Source: an uncultured Verrucomicrobiota bacterium (GTDB taxonomy: Bacteria > Verrucomicrobiota > Verrucomicrobiia > Palsa-1439). From it: a stretch of DNA of 38,499 nt. The stretch covers positions 1-38,499 of the forward strand of contig CAIKAP010000206.1 of assembly GCA_903825435.1 (NCBI GenBank), in the 5' to 3' direction. Below the pieces are notes generated by a model. The model saw only the letters and a program-made list of their open reading frames with translations, did not search any database and was not told the DNA's origin. The position numbers were made by a program, and so were the translations under genes. This document shows, one piece after another, positions 14,822 through 23,257 of the stretch. The stretch's first letter is position 1; every line of letters begins with the position of its first letter.

Positions 14822-16926
14822 CAACGATCTATAGTTATCTGGTTCTGTTCAACGCTGTGGCAAGTCTACCAGTAGCAGGGGTAGCGTTTTGGCGCAACCG
14901 CCGACAAGCCTTTGGGCCGCTATTCGGGTTGGCGATGATATTCATGGGGGCGTGGCTGTTTGGGTTTGCACAGTACTTCCGTCCGCTGGGAAGCGAGCAA
15001 GCGGTATTCTGGGCTAAAATGACACTAACTGCAGGCGTCCTTAGCCCTGTGTTAGGTTTTCACAGTATCTGTGCATTAGCGGGACAGATGCGACGATGGC
15101 GTTGGTGGATCACTCTTTCCTACTTAACGGCAGTGGCTTGTGTGCTCTTGCTATGGAATGGACGGATTATCGTTGGGTTGAAGGCTGTCCCTTTCATGGA
15201 TCATTACATCCGCTATAATAGGGGTTGGTATCCATTTCTAATCGGTCACATTATTGTCTGGCAATGGATGGGTGCCGGAATCCTAATCTACAAAGCATGG
15301 CATATGCGAGGATACCAACGAATGCAGTTTATCTTCTATAGTGTGGCATGGGGTGTCGTCTTCCTAACGGGTAACCTTATCATTGTTCCGCTAGAGTATG
15401 AGATTCACATTCCTCCATTCGGTTTCTGCATTCTCCCATTGAACTTCATGCTCTTGGCTTATGTTTTTTCCAGAGCGCGTGTAGCCGATTTCAACGTTGT
15501 GATTGCACGGGTGATGTTATACACGCTGACGTTGCTGACTGTTTCCGGTTTTAGTTTGTTGTTCATTGGGGCAATCACGCTAGCAGCGCCTGGCTTTATG
15601 AACGCGCGGCAGATGGTCTTCACTATGGGCCTTGTGATTACAATCGGCTTGGCGCTGGCAGTCCTGCTGCCTCGATGGTTGCCGTGGGCGGAACGGATCG
15701 TGCAGGAGCGGTTTTTTGGAGGACGGCTGGGCTATCAGGACGTGTTGGGCAACCTAGTCAAGGAGTTGAGCCGTGCCAGCACAATTGACCAGATGTTGGA
15801 TACGGCGGCGACGGCGGTGCACTCCAACATGCAGGTATCGCGTGTGTTGGTCCTGTTGCAGGATCCATTGACAGACGAGTACCGCTTGCAGGCGCAGTGC
15901 GGCTTGAACCAGGGGACGCGCACCGATGGCTTGATACTGACGGAGCACAGCCTGTCGATCCAGTGGTTGCGCCAGCATAAGGATGCGCTGGTGCGGGAAG
16001 AGGCGGTCCGTCTGTTGCCGCCGGCTGCGTGGAAGGAAGTAGGCAGCGAACTGGATCGTTTTGAGGTGTCCTTGTACATCCCGATGCTATTGGAGGAGAA
16101 GTTGGTCGGTGTGATGGCGCTCGGCGAGAAGATCAATAGAGAGATGTTTTTCGTCAGCGACCTCCGTCTGCTCAGCACGCTGGCCACGGAGGTGGCCATC
16201 GGTGTGGGCTATCGTCGCATGGAGGAACAAGTTGTACGCAACAACAAACTGATCGCGCTGGGTACAATCGCGGCGGGTATTGCTCACGAGGTCCGTAACC
16301 CTCTCGCCTCGATCCGTACGTTTGCGCAGTTGTTGCCGACGAAGTCAGATGACCCGGAGTTCAAGAACGAGTTCAGTAAACTGGTCGTTCAGGATGTCGA
16401 GCGGATCACTCGCGTCATCCAGAGTATGCTCGCCTTTGCGCGTCCCGGCACCGTCAACGTCGCCAACCATCCCGCGACTGAGCTAGTCGAAGATGCGTTG
16501 ACGTTGGTGCAGCCGCGCCTGAAAAACAAGCGTATTGAGGTAATCCGCCAGTTCCACGAATCACCGGTCCTGCGCGTGGACAAACAGCAGATACTTCAGG
16601 TCCTGCTCAATCTGTTGAATAACGCCGTTGACGCGCTTCCTTCCGAAGGCAACATCCGCGTCACCGTCGGTGTGCATCATATGGAGATGGCCCAGAGGCA
16701 ATCGGAACAACGCTTCGGCGTCATTGAGATCGCTGACAGCGGCCACGGCATCCCCACCGCCGTGCGTAGTCGCCTTTTCGATCCATTTTTCACCACCAAG
16801 AAGGAAGGCACCGGGCTGGGCCTGTCCATCTCCCAGAAGATTGTTCGCGACCACAATGGTCAGATTACCGTCTCCAGCGTCGAAGGTCTCGGCGCGGCCT
16901 TTCAAGTGCATCTGCCGCTGGCTTGA
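14818..16926 (+). CDS. Multi-TM sensor histidine kinase with GAF domain
   Basis: The 702-residue protein has an N-terminal block of about eight membrane helices (1-300), a GAF-like domain (about 325-470; STIDQMLDTAATAVHSNMQV to MALGEKINREMFFVSDLRLL), then a kinase core. His490 lies in AGIAHEVRNPLASIRTFAQL, the N box is LLNNAVDALP, and the G boxes are ADSGHGIP and GTGLGLSIS. All catalytic motifs are intact. The 7TM-like/GAF/kinase layout resembles PrsK of PEP-CTERM systems, but no search was possible. No response regulator is directly adjacent; the nearest is at 20492. The last codons are followed by a promoter-like element and a new operon. Confidence 0.88.
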   Translation: MTTIYSYLVLFNAVASLPVAGVAFWRNRRQAFGPLFGLAMIFMGAWLFGFAQYFRPLGSEQAVFWAKMTLTAGVLSPVLGFHSICALAGQMRRWRWWITLSYLTAVACVLLLWNGRIIVGLKAVPFMDHYIRYNRGWYPFLIGHIIVWQWMGAGILIYKAWHMRGYQRMQFIFYSVAWGVVFLTGNLIIVPLEYEIHIPPFGFCILPLNFMLLAYVFSRARVADFNVVIARVMLYTLTLLTVSGFSLLFIGAITLAAPGFMNARQMVFTMGLVITIGLALAVLLPRWLPWAERIVQERFFGGRLGYQDVLGNLVKELSRASTIDQMLDTAATAVHSNMQVSRVLVLLQDPLTDEYRLQAQCGLNQGTRTDGLILTEHSLSIQWLRQHKDALVREEAVRLLPPAAWKEVGSELDRFEVSLYIPMLLEEKLVGVMALGEKINREMFFVSDLRLLSTLATEVAIGVGYRRMEEQVVRNNKLIALGTIAAGIAHEVRNPLASIRTFAQLLPTKSDDPEFKNEFSKLVVQDVERITRVIQSMLAFARPGTVNVANHPATELVEDALTLVQPRLKNKRIEVIRQFHESPVLRVDKQQILQVLLNLLNNAVDALPSEGNIRVTVGVHHMEMAQRQSEQRFGVIEIADSGHGIPTAVRSRLFDPFFTTKKEGTGLGLSISQKIVRDHNGQITVSSVEGLGAAFQVHLPLA

Positions 16927-16941
16927 CGGACAAAGAAATTG

Positions 16942-16969
16942 TTTACAGCCATTGCCCCCAGTGTATAAT
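16942..16969 (+). promoter_or_regulatory. Predicted sigma-70 promoter of the fabF-kinase-regulator operon
   Basis: TTTACA at 16942-16947 and TATAAT at 16964-16969 are separated by 16 bp. The -35 box matches five of six consensus bases and the -10 box matches all six. It sits between the kinase stop and the ketosynthase start at 17030, leaving an untranslated leader of about 54 bases. Confidence 0.6.
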
Positions 16970-17029
16970 CTGTGCGGGGAACCTTTCTCGACGAAGTTTG
17001 GGTTAGGAGAGACGTGGAGATTGAGGTGA

Positions 17030-18303
17030 ATGTACTCTAAGTATCATCGGCGGATAGTGGTCACGGGCATCGGCATCGTTAGTCCTGTGGGCATTGGCGT
17101 GGAGGAATTCTGGCGCAACATTATTCCGGCGTTTCCGGTGCCGACCGCGCACCGATCCTCGTCAACTCCGATTGCCCTTGGAAAGTTGCCGCCGAGGTCA
17201 AGGACTTCCATCCCGAGAATTGGATCAGCGCCAAGGAAGTCCGCCGCATGGATCGACTCGCCCATTTCGGCGTTGCCGCCTCCTTCGACGCGGTCAAGGA
17301 CGCCCACCTTGATCTCGATAAGGAAGACAGCGAACGCATCGGCGTAACCATGGGCACCGCGCAAGCCGGGCTGCTTTACGGCGCACGCGAGATGTCGAAC
17401 TATCTGCAAAAAGGACTCAAGGCCGTCACGCCGTACCTCGGCGTCGCCGTCTTTACCGGTTCCTGTGGCGGACTCGTCTCGATGCATCTCGGCCTGAAAG
17501 CGCCCAGCATCACCATTTCCACCGGCTGCGATTGCTCGACCGCCGCCATCGCCCACGCCGCCGACACCATCATCCGCGGCGATGCTGATGTGATGCTCGC
17601 CGGCGGGTCCGACGCGCCGATTCACCCGATGGTAGTGATTTCTTTCGGCCTCGTGTACGCCATCACCAACCGCAACAACGAACCGAAACACGCCTCCCGA
17701 CCGTTCGACGCCAAACGCGACGGCTTCGTCATCGGCGAAGGAGGTTGCGTGCTGGTGCTCGAAGAACTCGAACACGCCAAACGCCGCGGCGCTCGCATCT
17801 ATGCCGAACTCACCGGCTGGGGCAGTACCTGTGATGCCTATCACATGTGCCATCCCGCTCCCGATGCCGAACAAGCTGCGCGCGCCATGAAAATCGCGTT
17901 GACCCGGGCCGGTGTCCAGCCCAACCAAGTGGACTACTACAACGCCCATGGCACCTCGACGCCGACAGGCGATGTGGCGGAGACGATGGCGATTAAGAAA
18001 ATTTTTGGAGACTACGCCTACAAACTTCCGATCAGTTCCATCAAGTCCGTCGTCGGCCACATGCAGGGCGCTTGCGGCACCAGTGAGGTTGCGGCCTGTT
18101 GCCTCAGTATCCGCGACGGCATCCTCCCGCCGACGATCAACTACGAATATCCCGATCCCGAGTGCGACCTCGATTACGTCCCGAACAAGGCCCGTCGTCG
18201 GCGCGTGAACATCGCCGTCAGCAATTCCTTCAGCTTCGGCGGGCGCAACACCGCCATCGTCCTGCGCCGTTACCGCAGCCCGCAGGCGAAGGGGAAAACA
18301 TGA
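17030..18303 (+). pseudogene. fabF: FabF-like beta-ketoacyl-ACP synthase, one-base frameshift
   Basis: ATG 17030, preceded by GAGGTGA, gives RRIVVTGIGIVSPVGIGVEE and then leaves frame near 17125. A missing base there shifts into the frame that continues GVSGADRAPILVNSD and runs to 18303. Repaired length is 424 residues, normal for FabF. The catalytic triad is present: Cys in ISTGCDCSTAA, His in YYNAHGTSTPTGD and His in KSVVGHMQGACGTSE, plus the late GGxN loop (SFSFGGRNTAIVL). FabF condenses acyl-ACP with malonyl-ACP. The active-site context CDCS differs from the usual CATG/S, suggesting a specialised ketosynthase. It heads an operon with a kinase and regulator. The break may be real or a sequencing error. 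Confidence 0.85.
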
Positions 18304-20495
18304 AAACCATTTTGCTTCTTGCCGGCACCGACGAGTCCCGTCCGCTCTTTGCCGAGGCGCTCGGCCCGCACGTCAACCTCGTCCTCGTCGAACCGCCCGC
18401 CGAGCCGGGCCGCGAAAAGTTCGACGCGCTCTTCGCCACTTGGCTGCGGCTGGTTGACACCGTGCTCGTGGACGCCGCCTCGCTGGACGAAGCGGCACGC
18501 TGGGCGTTGGAATCGCTTGCCACCGCGAAACTCGGCGATCACCAGTCGGTCGTGTTGCGCCTGAGCGCGGCACAACGCTCGCTGTACCACGCCGAGCCGC
18601 ACTGGCTGTTGCTGGCCGACACCGACACGGTGGAACAGACTGGCTCGCATTTGCGCACGTTCCTCGATCTGCGCGAGGCCCAGGCCAATCTGAAACGCGC
18701 CCACGCCGCGCTTGGCCGCCACGGCAGTGTGCCTGCCGCCGCGCCATTGGCGTCGGCCTCCGAACTGTTGCGCTACCGCGACGCGCTGCGCAACATCGGC
18801 CAGGTCCTCGGCAAGAACCTTGACGAGAAAGCGCTGCTGGAGGAGTTCCTTCATTTCCTCCGCGAATTGCTCGGCGTCGGCAAACTCGCCCTGTTCACCC
18901 GTCCCTACCACAACGACCTGTTCACGGATCGGCTCACGCTCGAACAACGCCACCTCGCCATTGCCACCAGTCACGGCATCGCCCCGAACCTCGTCGAGCA
19001 TCTTCGCCTGAGCCTGGACTTCGGCATCGGCAGCCACCTCGAACGCGAGGCGAAAATCCTCCGGCGCGCCACGCACGCCGACGCGCTCGCGCCCGATCAC
19101 GATCCGCAGGTTGCTCGCGAATTCGAGTTGCTCGGCGCCGATGTGACGGTGCCGATGTTCGACAACGACCAGTTGCTCGGCGCGCTCGCCTTCAGCGGCA
19201 AGATCACCGGTGAACCGTTGACCAACGAGGAACTGGAGATGGTCTATCATCTCCTCGCCCAACTCGCCCAAGCCATCCGCAACCTTCATCTTCAGGCCAA
19301 GATCGTCGGCCAGCAACGGTTCATGGGCGAAGTTCTCTCGCACGCCCAGAGCGGCGTCATCGCCATTGGCGAGGACGACCGCGTCCTCTGCGTCAACCCT
19401 CGTGCGCGCGCCCTGCTCGAACTCGGCAACGGCGATCTCGTCGGCCAGGACATGCACTGCCTGCCGCCGTGCGTCGGCGATGCGCTGTTCGAGGTCCTGC
19501 AAACCGGCCAGGAAATCTGGCAACACGAAGTCACTTTGCCCGGCAGCCGCCGGCCGCTCAGCGTGAGCGCGACCCGGTTCGCCACCAGCCTCGGCGATGG
19601 CGAGGCGCTCGTGGCGGTGGCGCTCGTCGAGGACCTGACGCAGGCGAAACTCCAGCAGGCCCAGGCCCGCGAGCTGGCCGACAAGGAGTTCTTCACCCGT
19701 CTCGCCTCCCGCCTCTCGCACGAACTGAAAAACTCGCTCGTTTCGATCAAGATCCACGCCCAGCTCCTCCCCGAACGCTACGACGAACGCGACTTCCGCG
19801 ACCAGTTCAGCCGCATCGTCAGCAACGAAGTCAACCGCGTGGACATGCTGGTGAACAACCTTACCTTCTTCTCGCATCCGCTTGCGTTGAACTACGAGTT
19901 GATCACGCTGGAGGAACTGCTCGACGCCTGCATCCGCAACCTCACCGACGAGTTCACCCGCAAGCAACTTCTCCAAGTTGTTTGCTTCGGCCAGACCGCC
20001 ACCGCCGGCAGCGAGTTGCCGGTCGTCACCGTCAAGAAAACACTCAGTGGCCCACTACAGTTGGAAGGGGACCGCGTCCGATTGATCCAAGCGTTCGAGC
20101 ACCTGATACGCAACGCGCTTCAAGCCATGCCCAAGGGCGGCCGCCTCACCATCAGCAGCGCCGAGGCCGCTGCCGCAGATTTCGCCGACGGTAAACTGCC
20201 CGACGGCGGTGCCATTCGCATCCTCTGGGAAGACGGCGGCGAAGGCATCGCGCTGGAACAATTGCCGCGCGTGACCGAGCCGTTCATCACCACCCGCAAC
20301 GTCGGCGTCGGCCTCGGCCTCACCATCGTCAAGCGCATCCTCGAACGCCACAGCGGACGGTTCCTGATTGACAGCCTGCTGGGCGGCGGCACGAAGGTCA
20401 CGCTGCTCCTGCCGTTGAAAGCGCAACTGCACACGGAAGACAACATGGCCGAGGGCGCTCCAAAAGGAGCCGCGCCGGTGACGGCGCCCCGATGA
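18300..20495 (+). CDS. Cytoplasmic GAF/PAS sensor histidine kinase
   Basis: The start is ATG 18300, in an ATGA overlap with the ketosynthase gene; longer upstream extensions run through that gene. The 731-residue protein has no membrane helices. Residues 1-120 look like a degenerate receiver fold (KTILLLAGTDESRPLFAEAL). A GAF-like domain follows (about 165-330) and a PAS domain (about 345-440; HAQSGVIAIGEDDRVLCVNP). His474 sits in RLSHELKNSLVSIKIHAQLL; the N box is LIRNALQAMP, with WEDGGEGI and VGVGLGLTIVKRIL for ATP binding. It is co-translated with the sigma-54 activator downstream and is its likely partner kinase. The signal is unknown. Confidence 0.88.
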   Translation: MKTILLLAGTDESRPLFAEALGPHVNLVLVEPPAEPGREKFDALFATWLRLVDTVLVDAASLDEAARWALESLATAKLGDHQSVVLRLSAAQRSLYHAEPHWLLLADTDTVEQTGSHLRTFLDLREAQANLKRAHAALGRHGSVPAAAPLASASELLRYRDALRNIGQVLGKNLDEKALLEEFLHFLRELLGVGKLALFTRPYHNDLFTDRLTLEQRHLAIATSHGIAPNLVEHLRLSLDFGIGSHLEREAKILRRATHADALAPDHDPQVAREFELLGADVTVPMFDNDQLLGALAFSGKITGEPLTNEELEMVYHLLAQLAQAIRNLHLQAKIVGQQRFMGEVLSHAQSGVIAIGEDDRVLCVNPRARALLELGNGDLVGQDMHCLPPCVGDALFEVLQTGQEIWQHEVTLPGSRRPLSVSATRFATSLGDGEALVAVALVEDLTQAKLQQAQARELADKEFFTRLASRLSHELKNSLVSIKIHAQLLPERYDERDFRDQFSRIVSNEVNRVDMLVNNLTFFSHPLALNYELITLEELLDACIRNLTDEFTRKQLLQVVCFGQTATAGSELPVVTVKKTLSGPLQLEGDRVRLIQAFEHLIRNALQAMPKGGRLTISSAEAAAADFADGKLPDGGAIRILWEDGGEGIALEQLPRVTEPFITTRNVGVGLGLTIVKRILERHSGRFLIDSLLGGGTKVTLLLPLKAQLHTEDNMAEGAPKGAAPVTAPR

Positions 20496-21886
20496 CCATG
20501 CCAAGGCAGAAAGTCCTTTGCATTGACGACGAGGAAAGCCCGCGCGAGTCGTTGCGCTACATCCTCAAGGACCGCTACGACGTCGTCACCGCCTCCAGTG
20601 GGTGCGGCGGGCTGGAGGCGTTACGGGCGCAGGGGCCGTTCGACGCCGTGCTCCTCGACATGAAGATGCCCGACCTCACCGGCCTGGAAGTACTCGAACA
20701 AATCATGAAGTCGTCCCCGGCGCCGCCAGTCGTGATGGTCACGGCGATCATGGACCCGAAACCCGCCGTTCAAGCGATGAAAATGGGCGCGGCCGATTAC
20801 CTGAGCAAACCGTTCGACGTGGACGAAATCCGGCTCGTCGTCGAGCGCGTCATCCGCGAACGCTCACAGAAGAAGACGCCCGCTCCGTCGCCGTCATCCG
20901 TTTCCGACAACATCCTCGGCGACGGCCCCGCGATGCAGCGCGTGTTCAACTTGATCGAGCGGCTCAAGGACGCCGAGACCACCGTCCTCATCCAAGGCGA
21001 GACCGGCACCGGCAAGGAACTCGTCGCGCGCGCCCTGCATTTCCACAGCCTCCGCAAAACCGGCCCGTTCGTGCCCGTGCATTGCGCGGCGATCCCCAAC
21101 GATCTGCTCGAAAGCGAATTGTTTGGCCACGAGAAAGGCTCCTTCACCGGCGCGCTCGCCCGGCGCATCGGCATGTTCGAGGCCGCCGACGGCGGCACGT
21201 TGTTCCTCGACGAGATCGGCGAGATGCCCATCGGCACGCAGAGCAAACTGCTCCGCGCCATCCAGGAACGCGAGATCCGCCGCGTCGGCAGCCAGGAAAC
21301 CATCCGCATCAACGTCCGCCTCGTCTGCGCCACCAACCGCGACCTCGAAGCCGAAGTGAAGAGGGGAGCGTTCCGCGAAGACCTGTTCTACCGCATCAAC
21401 GTCGTCCCGATCCCGTTGCCGCCGTTGCGCGACCGGCGCGAAGACATCCCGACGCTCGTGTTGCACTTCACCCAACGGTTCGCCAAGGAACTGAACCGTC
21501 CCGTGTCGCAGTTTACTGCGCACGCGATGGCCCGCATGCTGCGGTACCCGTGGCCCGGTAACGTCCGTGAACTCGAACACGCCATCGAGCGCCTGATGGT
21601 CATCTGCGACGCAGCGATGATCGATGTCGAGCATTTGCCGTCGCTGGTCTCCGAGGGCGACGCCACGATGCTCAACGAAGAGCCGCCCTCCGCCGTCTTG
21701 GGATTCGAGACGGACGGGCTTGATCTGCCGAAGCTGACCGAGAATTTGGAACGGCAGGCCATCGAGGAAGCGTTGCGCCGTAGCGGCGGCGTCATTAGCG
21801 ATGCCGCCCGTCTGCTACACGTGACCCGCCGCATCCTGCGCTACAAGATGAACCAACTCGGTATCGTTGGGCGCGACACGGATTGA
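20492..21886 (+). CDS. NtrC-family sigma-54-dependent response regulator
   Basis: The 464-residue protein has a receiver domain (residues 6-120; phosphoacceptor Asp56 in AVLLDMKMP, Lys106 in LSKPFD), an AAA+ domain (about 140-380; Walker A GETGTGKE at 169-176, GSFTGA loop at 216-221, GGTLFLDEIGEM Walker B) and a Fis-type HTH at the end (GGVISDAARLLHVTRRILRY). GSFTGA is a common form of the sigma-54 contact loop. It would activate RNA polymerase-sigma-54 after phosphorylation. It overlaps the kinase gene by ATGA. A near-perfect -24/-12 promoter lies 78 bp after its stop, upstream of the fadL-like gene, and is its obvious candidate target. Confidence 0.93.
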   Translation: MTMPRQKVLCIDDEESPRESLRYILKDRYDVVTASSGCGGLEALRAQGPFDAVLLDMKMPDLTGLEVLEQIMKSSPAPPVVMVTAIMDPKPAVQAMKMGAADYLSKPFDVDEIRLVVERVIRERSQKKTPAPSPSSVSDNILGDGPAMQRVFNLIERLKDAETTVLIQGETGTGKELVARALHFHSLRKTGPFVPVHCAAIPNDLLESELFGHEKGSFTGALARRIGMFEAADGGTLFLDEIGEMPIGTQSKLLRAIQEREIRRVGSQETIRINVRLVCATNRDLEAEVKRGAFREDLFYRINVVPIPLPPLRDRREDIPTLVLHFTQRFAKELNRPVSQFTAHAMARMLRYPWPGNVRELEHAIERLMVICDAAMIDVEHLPSLVSEGDATMLNEEPPSAVLGFETDGLDLPKLTENLERQAIEEALRRSGGVISDAARLLHVTRRILRYKMNQLGIVGRDTD

Positions 21887-21963
21887 CGTTCAAAAACGAA
21901 CGCGCCGGACATTTCTGTTCACGTTCAGGTCGCTGCGGAGGCATTCTAAGGCATACTGGCTCG

Positions 21964-21979
21964 TGGCACAGGCATTGCT
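21964..21979 (+). promoter_or_regulatory. Predicted sigma-54 (-24/-12) promoter of the fadL-like gene
   Basis: TGGCACAGGCATTGCT fits the RpoN consensus TGGCACR-N4-TTGCW: GG at 21965-21966 and GC at 21977-21978 are exactly 10 bases apart. Transcription would start near 21990, just upstream of the GGAGG ribosome site and ATG 22007. It follows an NtrC-type activator gene, so regulator and target are adjacent. Confidence 0.8.
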
Positions 21980-22006
21980 AATCTCAGAAACTGTGTGGAG
22001 GCAATT

Positions 22007-23251
22007 ATGAAACATCTCAGAAGTAGTGTGTCGTTGATCACCGCAGCGTTTATCGCTCTCGCCGCCGGTTCCGCTTGTGGTCTCGGGTTCCGCAACCCCG
22101 ACCAAGGCGCCCGCGCCACTGGCCAAGGCGAAGCGTTTGTCGCCCAAGCCGACGACGCCTCCGCCATCTACTACAATCCTGCCGGACTCACCCAGGTCAA
22201 AGGAACCCACTTCACCTCCGGCATGTACCTCGATTTTCCGAACATCACCTTTCATCCCGTTGGCGGCGGGGAGCTCAAGGCAAAAGATGATATGTTCATG
22301 CTTCCGCATGCGTACGTCGCCAGCGATTTTGGGTTGCCGAAGTGGCGCTTCGGCCTCGGTTTCAACATTCCCTATGGCAACAGCATGACTTGGGGAGGTG
22401 ACAACAAGCTCTCTCCGGCCGTTGACAAAAGTTCGATGGCAATTTACGCCGTCACACCCACCGTGGCCTACCAAATCACTGACCAACTCTCCATCGGGGC
22501 GGCCCTCAACATCTACTACGGCGACATCCTCTCCCGCTTCAAGTTTGCTCCTCCGTCCTTCCCATCATCCGACTTCGAGTTCCGCGGCGACGGCATCGCC
22601 GTCGGAGCCACTGTCGGTGTGCTTTGGAAACCCCACTGGCAGCACTCCTTCGGCGTCGTCTATCGCAGCCCGTTTGCCGTCAACTTCGACGGTACCGCTG
22701 TCGTCAACAACCCGCCGTTCCCGGGTTTTCCAGCAAACCCTGGGCCCTCCCCAGCCAATCTTACTATGGATTTTCCACAGTCTGTCACTGCCGGCTACGC
22801 CTTCCGTCCGACCAGGAAGCTAAAACTAGAAGTGGATGTCGAGTGGACTAACTGGGACACACTGAACACCGTCCGAGTCAACTCCCCCAATCCAGCCGTT
22901 GCCGATGATCCTTTTGGCCGCTCTACGATCTCGTTCAACTGGAAGGACAGCTTCTTCTACGAGTTTGGCGCACAGTACGAGCTGAACGAGAAATGGGAAC
23001 TCCGTGCCGGTTACATCTTCTCCGGGAACACCGTTCCCAGCAGCACCTTCAGCCCGAACCTGCCCGACTCCGACCGCCACGTTTTCAGCGTCGGTGCCAG
23101 CTACAACACCGTGCGGTTTACCGTCAACGCCACCTACCAGTACAGCCGGTCCACCGACCGTACTGTTTTAGGCAGCCCCAACAACCTCTGCGACGGCCAA
23201 TGGTCCAGCGAAGGCCACGCCATCATGCTCACTAGCACTATGAGATTTTGA
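22007..23251 (+). CDS. OmpP1/FadL/TodX-family outer-membrane transport protein
   Basis: ATG 22007 follows a strong TGGAGG site; the product is 414 residues. It has a signal peptide (residues 1-26, SVSLITAAFIALAAGSACG) and then GFRNPDQGARATGQGEAFVA and DDASAIYYNPAGLTQ, the conserved N-terminal hatch of the FadL family. The rest alternates in amphipathic beta strands and ends in a terminal aromatic (LTSTMRF), as expected for a barrel. FadL proteins pass long-chain fatty acids or hydrocarbons through the outer membrane by lateral diffusion. The gene sits behind a sigma-54 promoter and a kinase/regulator pair, and 6 bp before another kinase gene. Confidence 0.9.
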   Translation: MKHLRSSVSLITAAFIALAAGSACGLGFRNPDQGARATGQGEAFVAQADDASAIYYNPAGLTQVKGTHFTSGMYLDFPNITFHPVGGGELKAKDDMFMLPHAYVASDFGLPKWRFGLGFNIPYGNSMTWGGDNKLSPAVDKSSMAIYAVTPTVAYQITDQLSIGAALNIYYGDILSRFKFAPPSFPSSDFEFRGDGIAVGATVGVLWKPHWQHSFGVVYRSPFAVNFDGTAVVNNPPFPGFPANPGPSPANLTMDFPQSVTAGYAFRPTRKLKLEVDVEWTNWDTLNTVRVNSPNPAVADDPFGRSTISFNWKDSFFYEFGAQYELNEKWELRAGYIFSGNTVPSSTFSPNLPDSDRHVFSVGASYNTVRFTVNATYQYSRSTDRTVLGSPNNLCDGQWSSEGHAIMLTSTMRF

Positions 23252-23257
23252 TTTTCT

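Noticed and set aside
17044-18060. 338-codon open frame on the minus strand
   Set aside because: Antisense to the FabF-like gene; the plus strand carries the conserved ketosynthase residues.
18270-19976. 568-codon open frame on the minus strand
   Set aside because: It lies antisense to the GAF/PAS kinase. Its composition (Ala/Glu/Val/Gly runs with no motif) is that of a shadow frame in GC-rich DNA, while the plus strand has all the kinase motifs.
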